Positions 32,822 through 41,286 of a stretch of DNA of 64,000 nucleotides are shown one piece after another. The stretch's first letter is position 1; the number at the start of each line of letters is the position of its first letter. The translations under genes were made by a program, and so were the position numbers. Location: positions 186,001 to 250,000 of the forward strand of contig JAHFSX010000002.1 of NCBI GenBank assembly GCA_023269675.1, given 5' to 3'. The stretch is from Verrucomicrobiota bacterium (GTDB lineage: Bacteria; Verrucomicrobiota; Kiritimatiellia; RFP12; UBA1067). The notes below the pieces were generated by a model. It made no database searches, was not told where the DNA came from, and was given only the letters and a program-made list of their open reading frames with translations.

Positions 32822-32839
32822 CCGCCCGTCCTCGGGCGG
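32822..32839. terminator. Hairpin between convergent histidine kinase and leuB genes
   Basis: CCGCCCG-TCCT-CGGGCGG is a perfect 7-bp stem in the 121-base gap between the two gene ends. It has no T-tract. The gap also holds other GC-rich self-complementary stretches. Confidence 0.4.
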
Positions 32840-32875
32840 GCGGAAAGGGCTCCGCCTCACCCTCCGGGATTCGAC

Positions 32876-33952
32876 CTACAGCGCAGCCGCGACGAGGTCG
32901 CCGACCTGCGTGGTCGTGAAGCCCATCTGGTCGGCCATCTGGCTCTTCATCTTGGGCGTGGTCCGCGCGATCGCCGCCTCGATGGCGCTGCCGGCCGCTT
33001 CCTCGCCCAGCGCGGTCAGCATCATCGCGCCCGCGCCGATGGCCGCGATCGGGTTGATCGCGTTCTTGCCGGTCCACATCGGGGCCGTGCCGCCGATCGG
33101 CTCGAACATGCTCACGCCCTGGGGGTTGATGTTGCCGCCCGCCGCCACGCCGAGCCCGCCCTGCGTGATGGCCGCCAGGTCGGTGATGATGTCGCCGAAC
33201 ATGTTCCCGGTCACGATGACGTCGAACATCTCGGGGCTCGCCACCATGTAGAGGCAGGTCGCGTCCACGTGGTAGTACTCGCGCTTCACGTCCGGGAACT
33301 CCGCGCCGACTTCGGCGAAGACGCGGTTCCACAGCTCGTACATGAAGGTCAGCACGTTGGACTTGCCGACCAGCGCCAGCGTGTTCGCGGGGCCGAGGCC
33401 GCGCGCCTTCTTGCCGTACTTGCGGGCGTACTCGAACGCGTAGCGCAGGCAGCGCTCCACCTGGGCGTAGGTGTACATCATCTGCTGGACCGCGACCTCG
33501 TCCTTGGTGCCCTTGCGGGACAGGCCGCCGATGCCGGTGTAGAGGCCGCCGCTGTTCTCGCGGATCACGCAGTAGTCGATCTCCTTCGAGCCCTTGTTGC
33601 GGAGCGGGCTCTCGACGCCGGGATAGAGTTTCACCGGGCGCAGGTTGATGTACTGGTCCAGCTCGAAGCGCAGACGGAGCAGCACGCCCTTCTCGAGGAT
33701 GCCGGGCTTCACGTCGGTGTGGCCGATCGCGCCGAGGTAGATGGCGTCGAACGTGCGCAGCTCCGCGAGCACGGCATCCGGCAGGGTCTCGCCCGTGGCG
33801 AGGTAACGCGTGCCGCCGAGGTCATAAGACACGCGCTCCAGCTTGAAGCCGAACTTCTGCGCCGCCGCATCCATCACCTTGCAGCCTTCGCCAATCACTT
33901 CCGGTCCGGTCCCGTCACCCGGGAGAACCGCGATCTTGTACGTCTTGGACAT
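32876..33952 (-). CDS. leuB: Isocitrate/isopropylmalate dehydrogenase family, probably 3-isopropylmalate dehydrogenase
   Basis: This 358-residue protein matches the beta-decarboxylating dehydrogenase family along its full length: IAVLPGDGTGPEV at the start, LRFELDQYINLRPVKLYPG, the ENSGGLYTG substrate-specificity segment, VDATCLYMV, and FDVIVTGNMFGDIITDLAA with the metal-binding Asp. GGTAPMWTGKNAINPIA resembles the C-terminal NAD-binding GSAPDIAGK motif. LeuB, acting in leucine synthesis, is most likely, but related isocitrate, tartrate or homoisocitrate dehydrogenases share these motifs, and no other leu gene is nearby. AAGGAG precedes ATG 33952. The gene stands alone on the minus strand. 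Confidence 0.82.
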   Translation of the reverse strand: MSKTYKIAVLPGDGTGPEVIGEGCKVMDAAAQKFGFKLERVSYDLGGTRYLATGETLPDAVLAELRTFDAIYLGAIGHTDVKPGILEKGVLLRLRFELDQYINLRPVKLYPGVESPLRNKGSKEIDYCVIRENSGGLYTGIGGLSRKGTKDEVAVQQMMYTYAQVERCLRYAFEYARKYGKKARGLGPANTLALVGKSNVLTFMYELWNRVFAEVGAEFPDVKREYYHVDATCLYMVASPEMFDVIVTGNMFGDIITDLAAITQGGLGVAAGGNINPQGVSMFEPIGGTAPMWTGKNAINPIAAIGAGAMMLTALGEEAAGSAIEAAIARTTPKMKSQMADQMGFTTTQVGDLVAAAL

Positions 33953-34146
33953 GCTCTCTCCTTGTTAAAAATGGGCGCTATTCTACCGAACCCGCCCGCG
34001 CCGCGCAAGCGCCCAGCTTTCCAGACTGCTTTATTCTCGCGGCTTCTGGGTTCGACTGCCGGCTCGGCGGCCACGGCGCAGCCGCCCCGCGCGAAGCTGC
34101 TTTCAAACGACGGCCCGCGCCGCCGGCAAGGCGGACCGGGGCAGCG

Positions 34147-36363
34147 TCAGTCGGTGACCGGATCAACAACCTGGGCGGTCATTTTATAGAAGCCGGTTTT
34201 CTTGGCGGCGTCGAAAGGATAGGTGCGCGTGGCCGCTGTCCGCGTCGCGAACATGACCGAATCGATCCGTGTCCAGGCTTGCCCCAGCGACTCGGTGAAA
34301 TAGACCTGGTACGAAACGTTGGGCAGCGCGTCCCACGACAGCACCCAGTTCCCGGAGGCCGCCGGCCGGACGAACCCCGTCGCCAGCCTCAGCGTGCTGG
34401 CGGAGGAGGCGTAGTCCGTGCCCATCAGGGACTCCTGGTAGTCGTCAAACCCGTCCCCGTCCGTGTCCACCCCTTCCAGAATGGCCCGCATCAGCCACCT
34501 CTTGTTGTTGGCGTTGATGTCGATGTGCGGCTCGTTGACGCTCGCGCAGTGGATTTCGTCAAACGGGCTCAGGGCCGCGACCGTCGGATGGCCGTCGACC
34601 GGCGTCTCCATATACTCTTTGGGAATCCCCAGCGCGCTGGTCGTCGGAATGAAACAGTGGTTCGCGTATTGGCAATAATCGTCGGCGTCTTTCATGTCCG
34701 AGGGCAGGCTGTCGAACATTTCCTGAAACGACGCGCGCGTGCCCCCGGCCGCGTTGTCCACCCCGTACGGGTAATAGCGGTACTTGACGGCCGTATCGTC
34801 AACCAGATCGAGCAGGTCGAAAGGATCGAACAACCCGTAGAACACCGTCTTGGAAGTGGCCGACGACCGGTTAAGCGCGTAGACGTCACAGCTGATATCG
34901 ACGGTCCAGTAGCTGCTGTAAACCCAGTGAATGATTTTCGCGGACGGCAAAAAAGGCTGCGTCGCGCCGTATTTGGAGCCGTTGGCGATCGCGATCTTCT
35001 TGCATTTCGTCGGATAACCATAGGTCTTGATCGTCGTGTCGAAGCTGGCGTAATTGGGGCTGCGGGCCGCCAGCGTGGTGTTGGCCTTGTAGTGGCACAG
35101 GAGCATCTGCTGCGCGGCGGGCGAGTCGACCTTCTCTTTGTAGTCGAGCGCCATGGCGAGATCGGAATAACTGTCGGCATAGCCGCCGAAGAATTTGAAG
35201 AACTCCTGCAAGCCCAGCGGGATGTTGGCGCCCTCTTGCGGCGAGTCAAAGCTGATCCAGGTGGCGACGAGGCTTTGCCCGTACGTGGCCGGGTACATGT
35301 CCATTTTGGCGAGCGCGTTGCGGCTGACGAGCCCGCCCATGCTCGCCCCGATCACCGTAAACTTGTCGGCCAGATCGAGGCGCTGGGAGTTGACGTAGTT
35401 TATGGCATGGATGGCCACACCGGCATTGCTCAGAATGTCGGCCGTCGCGTCGGCGAAATCGAGCACGACGAGGTCGCGGCCGCACGCCCTGAGCGTCTCG
35501 GCCAGCTGCTCCTTGTTCAGGATGTTGTAGAGCGCATCCCAACCCATGTCGTTGTTCATGTCGAACCCTTCCACAACCAAGACGGGGCAGCGTAAACCGG
35601 GATGGGCGTCCTTTTTGTAAAGGAAGAGCTGCCCGCCGCCGACCGGGACGGTTTCCGTCGGGTCCGGCGTAGACAGCGCCGCGACCTCGAGGGAGAAAGC
35701 CGCGCTCAGGACCGAACCGTCCGCCAGCGTGGCCTCCAGCCGGACCGTCCGGGTCCCTGTGGCCGCATACGAGGCCGTGGCCTCCTCACCCGGCTGAAGC
35801 CCCTGCCAGCCGCGGCCGTCACCCGCGTCGACGCGCACGGTCGCGATGGCTTTGTCGGCGGAGGCGATCTCCTCGAACAGGTCCTCCGGGTCCAGCGCCA
35901 GGGTGAGACCGGCACCGCGGAAAGTTATCGGCCGGACCGGCGCGCAGGCGAAGACCGTCACGTTCGTCAGCGCCGGTTCGGCCGCGGCCGTCCACGCCGC
36001 GCGCTCTGCCGCAGGGGTCCTCCGTTCGAGCACGCGGCTCCAATGGATGACGCTCAGCGGGACCCGGCCGCGCGGATCATCCCTGGCCGCCTTGAGCCGC
36101 GCGTACGGCTGGAGCTGTTGCGGCGCGTAAACGCCGGCCGCGCGCGTCGCGCGATGCGCCTGCAACTCAAACACAAGCTGCCGGAAGTCGGCCCGCGTGA
36201 CCGGGGCCGCGTCGCGCTGTCCCGCACAGCGCGCCGGATTCACCCACGACCGTTGACCATGGGCGGAGTCCGCAACCGCCGAGGCCGGCGGCGTCGCGCC
36301 TGATCCTGTCAGCACGCCCGCGAACGCCAGAAAAGAGAGGAGCCAGTGAAACTTGTTAATCAT
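34147..36363 (-). CDS. Exported lipase/PGAP1-like alpha/beta-hydrolase with calcium-binding C-terminal motif
   Basis: The 738-residue product has a signal peptide (FHWLLSFLAFAGVLTGSGA). The first ~280 residues include a small beta-sandwich (DGRGWQGLQPGEEATASYAA). Then comes an alpha/beta-hydrolase: VLVVEGFDMNNDMGWD, DLVVLDFADATADILSN, and the nucleophile elbow FTVIGASMGGLVSRNAL with the catalytic Ser. These resemble PGAP1-like or triacylglycerol lipase-type enzymes. Near the C-terminus GVDTDGDGFDDYQESLMGTD is a thrombospondin type-3/dockerin-like calcium loop, followed by a ~70-residue Ig-like tail. ATG 36363 (MINKF) is preferred although the frame extends to 36558, since the signal peptide begins there. 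No good ribosome-binding site is seen. Confidence 0.7.
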   Translation of the reverse strand: MINKFHWLLSFLAFAGVLTGSGATPPASAVADSAHGQRSWVNPARCAGQRDAAPVTRADFRQLVFELQAHRATRAAGVYAPQQLQPYARLKAARDDPRGRVPLSVIHWSRVLERRTPAAERAAWTAAAEPALTNVTVFACAPVRPITFRGAGLTLALDPEDLFEEIASADKAIATVRVDAGDGRGWQGLQPGEEATASYAATGTRTVRLEATLADGSVLSAAFSLEVAALSTPDPTETVPVGGGQLFLYKKDAHPGLRCPVLVVEGFDMNNDMGWDALYNILNKEQLAETLRACGRDLVVLDFADATADILSNAGVAIHAINYVNSQRLDLADKFTVIGASMGGLVSRNALAKMDMYPATYGQSLVATWISFDSPQEGANIPLGLQEFFKFFGGYADSYSDLAMALDYKEKVDSPAAQQMLLCHYKANTTLAARSPNYASFDTTIKTYGYPTKCKKIAIANGSKYGATQPFLPSAKIIHWVYSSYWTVDISCDVYALNRSSATSKTVFYGLFDPFDLLDLVDDTAVKYRYYPYGVDNAAGGTRASFQEMFDSLPSDMKDADDYCQYANHCFIPTTSALGIPKEYMETPVDGHPTVAALSPFDEIHCASVNEPHIDINANNKRWLMRAILEGVDTDGDGFDDYQESLMGTDYASSASTLRLATGFVRPAASGNWVLSWDALPNVSYQVYFTESLGQAWTRIDSVMFATRTAATRTYPFDAAKKTGFYKMTAQVVDPVTD

Positions 36364-36704
36364 AAACGCCAGCAAACAAAAGCTTTTCAACGCGGTTTCG
36401 CGCTTCTGCGTCGCGTAGGGGGGATCGACGTGCTTGCGGCCGGCGACTCCGCCAACGGAGCCGGGCGTCACGCTGATTCTTGGGACACGGGGAGAGCGTG
36501 GAGGCAGCGGCGGTTCCTCGGCAGCTTTTTTGGCCGAGGCTCGTATCGTGCCGATCACTTTTGATTTAGAAAGGGGGCCGCTCGCTTACCATTCGCGTCA
36601 GCTCACATGTAGAAAATCAACACCACTGTAGATCAATCCCCACCGGGGAGCAAGGGTATTCACGGGAAAGCTTCCGAAAGCTTCGGGCGCACCGCCGCCC
36701 GGGT
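36364..36704. other. 341-base intergenic region between fabV and the lipase-like gene
   Basis: I find no gene here. It contains a short perfect hairpin TCCCC-ACC-GGGGA (36637-36649) that could end the fab transcript, and a tandem pair of GAAAGCTTC at 36666-36674 and 36676-36684. No convincing promoter for the downstream hydrolase is visible. Confidence 0.5.
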
Positions 36705-37847
36705 TCACGCGCCGGGGTCGAACCCGTAAAGCGCCAGCGACTCCCGGCGGTAGCCCGCGAGGTCGGTCTCCCGCGCCACGCTCTCGGAGGTGAGGCGCGA
36801 CAGGATCGAGGCCACTTCGGCCTGCACGTCCTCGCGCAGTTCGCGGTCGTCGAGGCGGATGCGTCCGGCCGCGTCCACCGGCACGGGGCCGCCCGCGTAC
36901 AGCCGCTCGCGGAAGAGCCGGTCCATCTGTTCCACGCACCCCTCTTGCAGGCCTTTGGCCTTCATCACCTGGTACAGGGCGCACAGGTACGGCGGCATGC
37001 CGGGGATCACGGAACTGGCGCGCGTCACCAGCGCCTTGTGCACCGAGACGTAGGCGCGGCCGCGGAGGTCGGCGAGCAGCGCGCCGATTTCGGACGCCGT
37101 CTGTTCGAGATGCTCCTTGGCCTTGCCGAGCGTGCCGGAGCGGTAGATCGCATGCGTGAGGGCCGGGCCGATGTACGAAAGGGCCACGGTCGTCGCGCCG
37201 GGCGCGAGCAGGCCCGCGCCGTGGAGCGCGCGGCACCACAAGAGCCAATCCTCGCCGCCCATGACCTTGACGGTGGCCGCGCACTCTTCCGGTGTGGCCG
37301 GATCGACCGTGATGTCCGAGAGTTGTCCCGTCATCATGTCGAGGGAGTGACCCGTGAAGGCCTGCCCCAAAGGCTTGATCGCCGAACGGTGGAGCGCCCC
37401 CGTGGCCGGATCGACGCGCACCGGAGCGGCGAGGCTGTAAACCACCAGGTCGAACGGCCTGAAGCCGCAGGCGCGCGCGCGCTCGATCACCGTCTTGCGC
37501 GTGGCGTCGAGGAAGGCGTCGGCCACGAGCGTCTCCGCCAGCAGGCCCGCCTCATCGGCGGCCGCATCGAACGCGAGATTGTTGTACCACCCGGGCGTGG
37601 CGGGCCGGACCGTCGTGGGCGCACGTTCGAACGAGACGCCGAAGGTCTGCGCGCGGCCGCCGAACGCGGCCACCACGCGCGCCGCCAGACCGTAGCCGCC
37701 CGAGGCGCCCAGGACCAGCACCGATTGCGGTCCCGCGGCCAGGGCGGGGCTGGCCTTTTCAGCGTCGATCCACGCGCGGACACCCGCCACGCACCCTTCG
37801 GGGTTGACGTCGAGGCAAACCCCATTCACAACCCGGGGCGCTCTCAT
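36705..37847 (-). CDS. fabV: FabV-type trans-2-enoyl-ACP/CoA reductase
   Basis: The 380-residue protein begins with a typical FabV N-terminus (VNGVCLDVNPEGC). It has VLVLGASGGYGLAARVVAAF as the dinucleotide site and the diagnostic active-site spacing Tyr-x8-Lys in AIYRSGTLGKAKEHL. The C-terminal RLDDRELREDVQAEV and DLAGYRRESLALYGF fit the family. It reduces the enoyl-ACP double bond with NADH, the last step of each elongation round. It is the terminal gene of fabH-fabF-fabZ-fabV, separated from fabZ by only three bases, which argues for a fatty-acid synthesis role rather than a butyryl-CoA one. FabV enzymes are usually triclosan-tolerant. Confidence 0.93.
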   Translation of the reverse strand: MRAPRVVNGVCLDVNPEGCVAGVRAWIDAEKASPALAAGPQSVLVLGASGGYGLAARVVAAFGGRAQTFGVSFERAPTTVRPATPGWYNNLAFDAAADEAGLLAETLVADAFLDATRKTVIERARACGFRPFDLVVYSLAAPVRVDPATGALHRSAIKPLGQAFTGHSLDMMTGQLSDITVDPATPEECAATVKVMGGEDWLLWCRALHGAGLLAPGATTVALSYIGPALTHAIYRSGTLGKAKEHLEQTASEIGALLADLRGRAYVSVHKALVTRASSVIPGMPPYLCALYQVMKAKGLQEGCVEQMDRLFRERLYAGGPVPVDAAGRIRLDDRELREDVQAEVASILSRLTSESVARETDLAGYRRESLALYGFDPGA

Positions 37848-37850
37848 CGG

Positions 37851-38327
37851 TTACTTGCCCGGCCCCAGCACGCACATGAAGTCGGACTCCATCGCCAGCT
37901 CATCGCCGACGAAGGCCTTGCCGTGCTGCTTGGCCACGCGCGAGGTGATCCGGATGTTGTCGACCTCCATGCGCAGCTTCTCACCGGGACGGACCTGGCG
38001 GCGGAACTTCACGTTGTCCACGGAGATCAGCAGGAAGACGCCGTTCCGGACCAACCCCGAAGCCACCAGCCCGGCCCCGCCGCACTGCGCCACGGCCTCG
38101 ACCAGGATCACCCCGGGGACCACCGGATACTCCGGGAAGTGCCCCTTGAAGAACCACATGTCCTCCGTAAACGTAAACTCGGCGACATAACGCTTCTGAT
38201 CCGAGTACAGCAGTTTGTCCAAGAACAGGAATGGCTTGCGGTGAGGCAACAGATCCTCAGCCGGCCCGTCATAGCCCTTGCCGTCCTCGACCAGTTGCCG
38301 CGGCACGCATTTCGTTTCGTCACTCAT
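37851..38327 (-). CDS. fabZ: 3-hydroxyacyl-ACP dehydratase (FabZ-like hotdog protein)
   Basis: The 158-residue product contains LLPHRKPFLFLDKLL and the active-site block FFKGHFPEYPVVPGVILVEA, with the catalytic His and the downstream Glu on the hotdog helix. VDNVKFRRQVRPGEKL completes the family pattern. It dehydrates 3-hydroxyacyl-ACP to trans-2-enoyl-ACP, the substrate of FabV encoded three bases downstream. ATG 38327 is chosen because a GGGGGGG tract lies just upstream and the product aligns from there; the frame continues to 38396 without homology. FabA-type isomerase activity cannot be excluded, but no separate fabA/fabB pair is seen. Confidence 0.9.
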   Translation of the reverse strand: MSDETKCVPRQLVEDGKGYDGPAEDLLPHRKPFLFLDKLLYSDQKRYVAEFTFTEDMWFFKGHFPEYPVVPGVILVEAVAQCGGAGLVASGLVRNGVFLLISVDNVKFRRQVRPGEKLRMEVDNIRITSRVAKQHGKAFVGDELAMESDFMCVLGPGK

Positions 38328-38397
38328 CGTTCCCCCCCGAGGTCTCTGATGTGCGCGGGCGCGCCGCAGATGCCTGCGGCGCGGCGCGCAGATCACG

Positions 38398-39645
38398 TCA
38401 CACGGCCTTGATGACCAACACGCCGTTGTGGCCGCCGAACCCGAGCGAGGTCGAGATCGCCGCGCGGATGGGCCCTTCGACGCCCGTGTTCGGCACGTTG
38501 TCCAGATCGCACTCCGGATCCGGCGTCGTGTAGTTGATGGTCGGCGGGTAGAACCCGTCGCGGATCGCCAGCGTGCAGATCAGCGCCTCGATCGCGCCGG
38601 CCGCGCCCAGCAGGTGGCCGGTCATGCTCTTGGTGGAGGACATCTTGAGCTTGTACGCGTGCCCGCCGAAGACCGCCTTGACCGCTTTGGTCTCCATGGG
38701 GTCGTTGAGCGGCGTGGACGTGCCGTGGGCGTTGACGTAGTCGACCTGCTCCGGCGCCAGGCCGGCATCCTTCAGCGCCAAGGTGATGGCGCGGATGGCG
38801 CCCGAGGCTTCGGGATCAGGCGCGGCCACATGGTAGGCGTCGCCGGTGGCTCCGTAGCCCGCGATCTCGGCGTACACGCGGGCGTTGCGGGCCCGGGCAT
38901 GCGCTTCGGACTCGAGGATCAGGATCGCGGCGCCCTCGCCCATGATGAATCCGTCGCGCTCTTTGTCGAAGGGGCGGCAGGCCTTCTCGGGCATGTCGTT
39001 GTACTGCGTGCTCAGCGCCTTCATGGAGCAGAACCCGCCGACGCAATACTCGGTGATCGTCGCCTCGGTGCCGCCGGCGATCACGATGTCCGCGCGGCCC
39101 GCGCGGATCATGTCCATGGCGATGCCGATCGCATCGGTGCCCGACGCGCAGGCCGTCACGATGGTGTGCGCGGCGCCCTTGGCCTTGAGCGCGATGGAGA
39201 TGTTCCCGGCCGCCTCGTTGGCGATCAGCTTGGGGATCAGCATGGGGGACAGGCGCGAAGGTCCGCGCTCGAAAAGCGTGTGGTAGGCCTCCTCGTCGAC
39301 CTCTTTGCCGCCGATGCCGTTGCCCAGCATCACGGACACGCGCTCGTTGTCAACGGTCGCGCCGACCAGGCCCGCATCCTGCCACGCCTGCTTGGCGGCG
39401 GCCAGCGCGTACTGGGTGAAGAGCGCCATGCGCCGGCCCTCTTTGGGGTCCACGCCATACTTGGAGACATCGAAATTCTTGACTTCCGCGGCGACCTTGG
39501 CGTCCACGCGGGAAGGGTCGAAGCGGGTCGTGCGCCCGACGCCGCTCACGCCGTTGCGGATGTTCGTCCACATCTCATCAACCGTGTTGCCGACCGGCGA
39601 GATCACGCCCAGTCCTGTCACAAAAACTTTTGTCTTATTGCTCAT
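38398..39645 (-). CDS. fabF: 3-oxoacyl-ACP synthase II (FabF)
   Basis: The 415-residue protein has the full thiolase-fold KAS II signature: VFVTGLGVISPVGNTVDEMW at the start, the nucleophilic Cys in VTACASGTDAIG, the first catalytic His in VNAHGTSTPLND, and the second in STKSMTGHLLGAAGAIE. It condenses malonyl-ACP with acyl-ACP in chain elongation. AAAGGAGT lies about 14 bases before ATG 39645. It is second in the operon, 50 bases after fabH and 70 bases before fabZ. No acpP, fabD or fabG is present next to it, so these must lie elsewhere. Confidence 0.95.
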   Translation of the reverse strand: MSNKTKVFVTGLGVISPVGNTVDEMWTNIRNGVSGVGRTTRFDPSRVDAKVAAEVKNFDVSKYGVDPKEGRRMALFTQYALAAAKQAWQDAGLVGATVDNERVSVMLGNGIGGKEVDEEAYHTLFERGPSRLSPMLIPKLIANEAAGNISIALKAKGAAHTIVTACASGTDAIGIAMDMIRAGRADIVIAGGTEATITEYCVGGFCSMKALSTQYNDMPEKACRPFDKERDGFIMGEGAAILILESEAHARARNARVYAEIAGYGATGDAYHVAAPDPEASGAIRAITLALKDAGLAPEQVDYVNAHGTSTPLNDPMETKAVKAVFGGHAYKLKMSSTKSMTGHLLGAAGAIEALICTLAIRDGFYPPTINYTTPDPECDLDNVPNTGVEGPIRAAISTSLGFGGHNGVLVIKAV

Positions 39646-39695
39646 ACGCTGTGTGTCACTCCTTTTCGGTTATTCAGTTTCTGTTTGCACGAAGC

Positions 39696-40703
39696 CTAAG
39701 CACTGGGCCCGGCCGCTTTGGGCTGGCCGGCCTTACCCCGCCATCTCATGAGAATGCCGCCATAGGTCAGCCCCGCGCCGAAGCCGACCATGGCCATCAA
39801 ATCGTTGTCCTTGATCTTGCCCGAGCGCACCGCGGCGTCCAGGGCCACCGGGATCGAAGCGGCCGAGGTGTTGCCGGTCGTCTCCATGTTCATGTGGAAC
39901 GTCGCCAGCGGCACACCCATGCGCCGCGCGACGGCCTCCACGATGCGCGCGTTGGCCTGATGCGGGATCACGCAGGCCAAGTCGCCAAACGCGTTCCCTG
40001 AACGCTGCAGCAGGCCGCACAAGACCTCGTCGAAAACCTTGACCGCGAAGTTGAAGACCGCGCGGCCCTTCATCTCCAGCGTGTGCATCTTACACGGGCT
40101 GTCCACCCTTTGGCGCGAGCCGCCCTCGCGGCAGATCAGCTGCGCCCCGGAGCCGTCCGACTTCAGGATCGCGTGCCAGATGCCGCCCGGCACATCGTTC
40201 GCCTCCAGCACCACCGCCCCGGCCGCGTCGCCGAACAGGATGCACGAGTTGCGGTCGGTCCAGTCCACAATGCGCGACATCATGTCCGCGCCGATCACCA
40301 GCGTGGGACACGGGTTGACCTGCATCATGCCGCGCGCCGCTTCCAGCGCGTAAATGAAGCCCGTGCACGCCGCCTGCAAGTCGAAGGCGGCCGCGTTTTT
40401 GGCGCCCAGCGCTTCCTGCACCAGGCAGGCCGTCGACGGGAAGGCGTGGTAATCCGCGGTCGAGGTGGCCACAATGATGAGGCCGACCTGCTCCGGCATC
40501 AGCCCGGCCGAAGCGAGCGCCGCGCGCGCCGCATGCACGGCCATCGCCGACGTGCTCTCGTCATCGGCCGCGATATGTCGGCTGCGGATCCCCGTATGCG
40601 AATAAATCCATTCGTCCGTGGTCTCAAGCGAAGCCGCAAGCTCCTCGTTGGTGACGACCCGCTCCGGCAAGTATGACCCCGTACCCGTGATGTGCACAAA
40701 CAT
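39696..40703 (-). CDS. fabH: 3-oxoacyl-ACP synthase III (FabH)
   Basis: The 335-residue product opens with ITGTGSYLPERVVTNEEL and TTDEWIYSHTGIRSRHI. The catalytic Cys is in DLQAACTGFIYALE, the His in VIPHQANARIVEA, and the Asn in METTGNTSAASIP, the complete Cys-His-Asn triad. It starts fatty-acid chains by condensing acetyl-CoA (or a branched primer) with malonyl-ACP. GAGAGGG lies ten bases before ATG 40703, and a TTGACA promoter lies at 40738-40765. It is the first gene of the fab operon. The C-terminus carries a short extra tail, GKAGQPKAAGPSA. Confidence 0.95.
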   Translation of the reverse strand: MFVHITGTGSYLPERVVTNEELAASLETTDEWIYSHTGIRSRHIAADDESTSAMAVHAARAALASAGLMPEQVGLIIVATSTADYHAFPSTACLVQEALGAKNAAAFDLQAACTGFIYALEAARGMMQVNPCPTLVIGADMMSRIVDWTDRNSCILFGDAAGAVVLEANDVPGGIWHAILKSDGSGAQLICREGGSRQRVDSPCKMHTLEMKGRAVFNFAVKVFDEVLCGLLQRSGNAFGDLACVIPHQANARIVEAVARRMGVPLATFHMNMETTGNTSAASIPVALDAAVRSGKIKDNDLMAMVGFGAGLTYGGILMRWRGKAGQPKAAGPSA

Positions 40704-40737
40704 GCAAAAACCCTCTCAGTCGCAAAGATTGGCCCTC

Positions 40738-40765
40738 ATGATGACACTTTTCTTAATTTTGTCAA
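40738..40765 (-). promoter_or_regulatory. Promoter of the fab operon, overlapping a direct repeat
   Basis: On the minus strand: consensus TTGACA, a 16-base spacer and CATCAT. The -35 box falls inside a tandem pair of GACAAAATT (plus-strand AATTTTGTC at 40755-40763 and 40771-40779, period 16), a possible operator for fatty-acid control. Confidence 0.5.
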
Positions 40766-40940
40766 CATGGAATTTTGTCCCCAACCCTCATTTTTGTTTC
40801 ACCCCGGGCGGCCCCGGCGCCCGCCGCCCCGCCGGCAGGCACACGCGGCACGCGGCCGCCCGCGGCGGGTTTGGCCGCCCCAAACAGCGGGCTAAAAAAA
40901 TCCCTATTTTTTACGCTATACTTCCCCCCCCTTACCGCTC

Positions 40941-40946
40941 TATAAT
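40941..40946 (+). promoter_or_regulatory. Candidate -10 box of the oad operon
   Basis: A perfect TATAAT lies 41 bases before the oadG start. No good -35 is seen at the expected distance; a TATACT at 40917-40922 is an alternative -10. Confidence 0.35.
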
Positions 40947-40986
40947 CAATCGGCATATTGTTATTCCCATCTCAAGGAGTTTTTCC

Positions 40987-41232
40987 ATGGCGATCCTGAT
41001 GCAAGGTTTGGTTTTGCTGGTGGCCGGAATGGGCATCGTTTACCTCTTCCTGTCCCTGCTCGTTTGGGTCATGACCCGCTCGGCCGCGATCATCCCGCGT
41101 TTCAACCACATTCTGCCGGATGAAGAGCCCAAAAAGCGCTCCCGCCCCGCGAATCCGGCCGCGCGCCACGCCCACCACGATGACACCGCGATCGCGGTGG
41201 CCCTCGCCGCCATCGCGGCCCGCGCCGCCTAA
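40987..41232 (+). CDS. oadG: Oxaloacetate decarboxylase gamma-like subunit (OadG)
   Basis: The 81-residue protein has one N-terminal transmembrane helix (QGLVLLVAGMGIVYLFLSLLV in part). This is followed by VWVMTRSAAIIPRF, a charged linker (EEPKKRSRP) and a C-terminus HHDDTAIAVALAAIAARAA, the typical tail of sodium-pump decarboxylase gamma subunits. It anchors the alpha subunit to the beta subunit in the membrane. AAGGAG lies about eight bases before ATG 40987. It is followed by oadA and oadB, the classical gene order. Confidence 0.88.
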   Translation: MAILMQGLVLLVAGMGIVYLFLSLLVWVMTRSAAIIPRFNHILPDEEPKKRSRPANPAARHAHHDDTAIAVALAAIAARAA

Positions 41233-41286
41233 GCCCTCTTTCCCCCCAACCTCGAACCCCCCATCCCTCACCCAGGAGTCCTACCA

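Noticed and set aside
36364-36558. N-terminal extension of the lipase-like protein to 36558
   Set aside because: The added residues are Pro/Arg-rich with no homology, and a proper signal peptide starts at ATG 36363.
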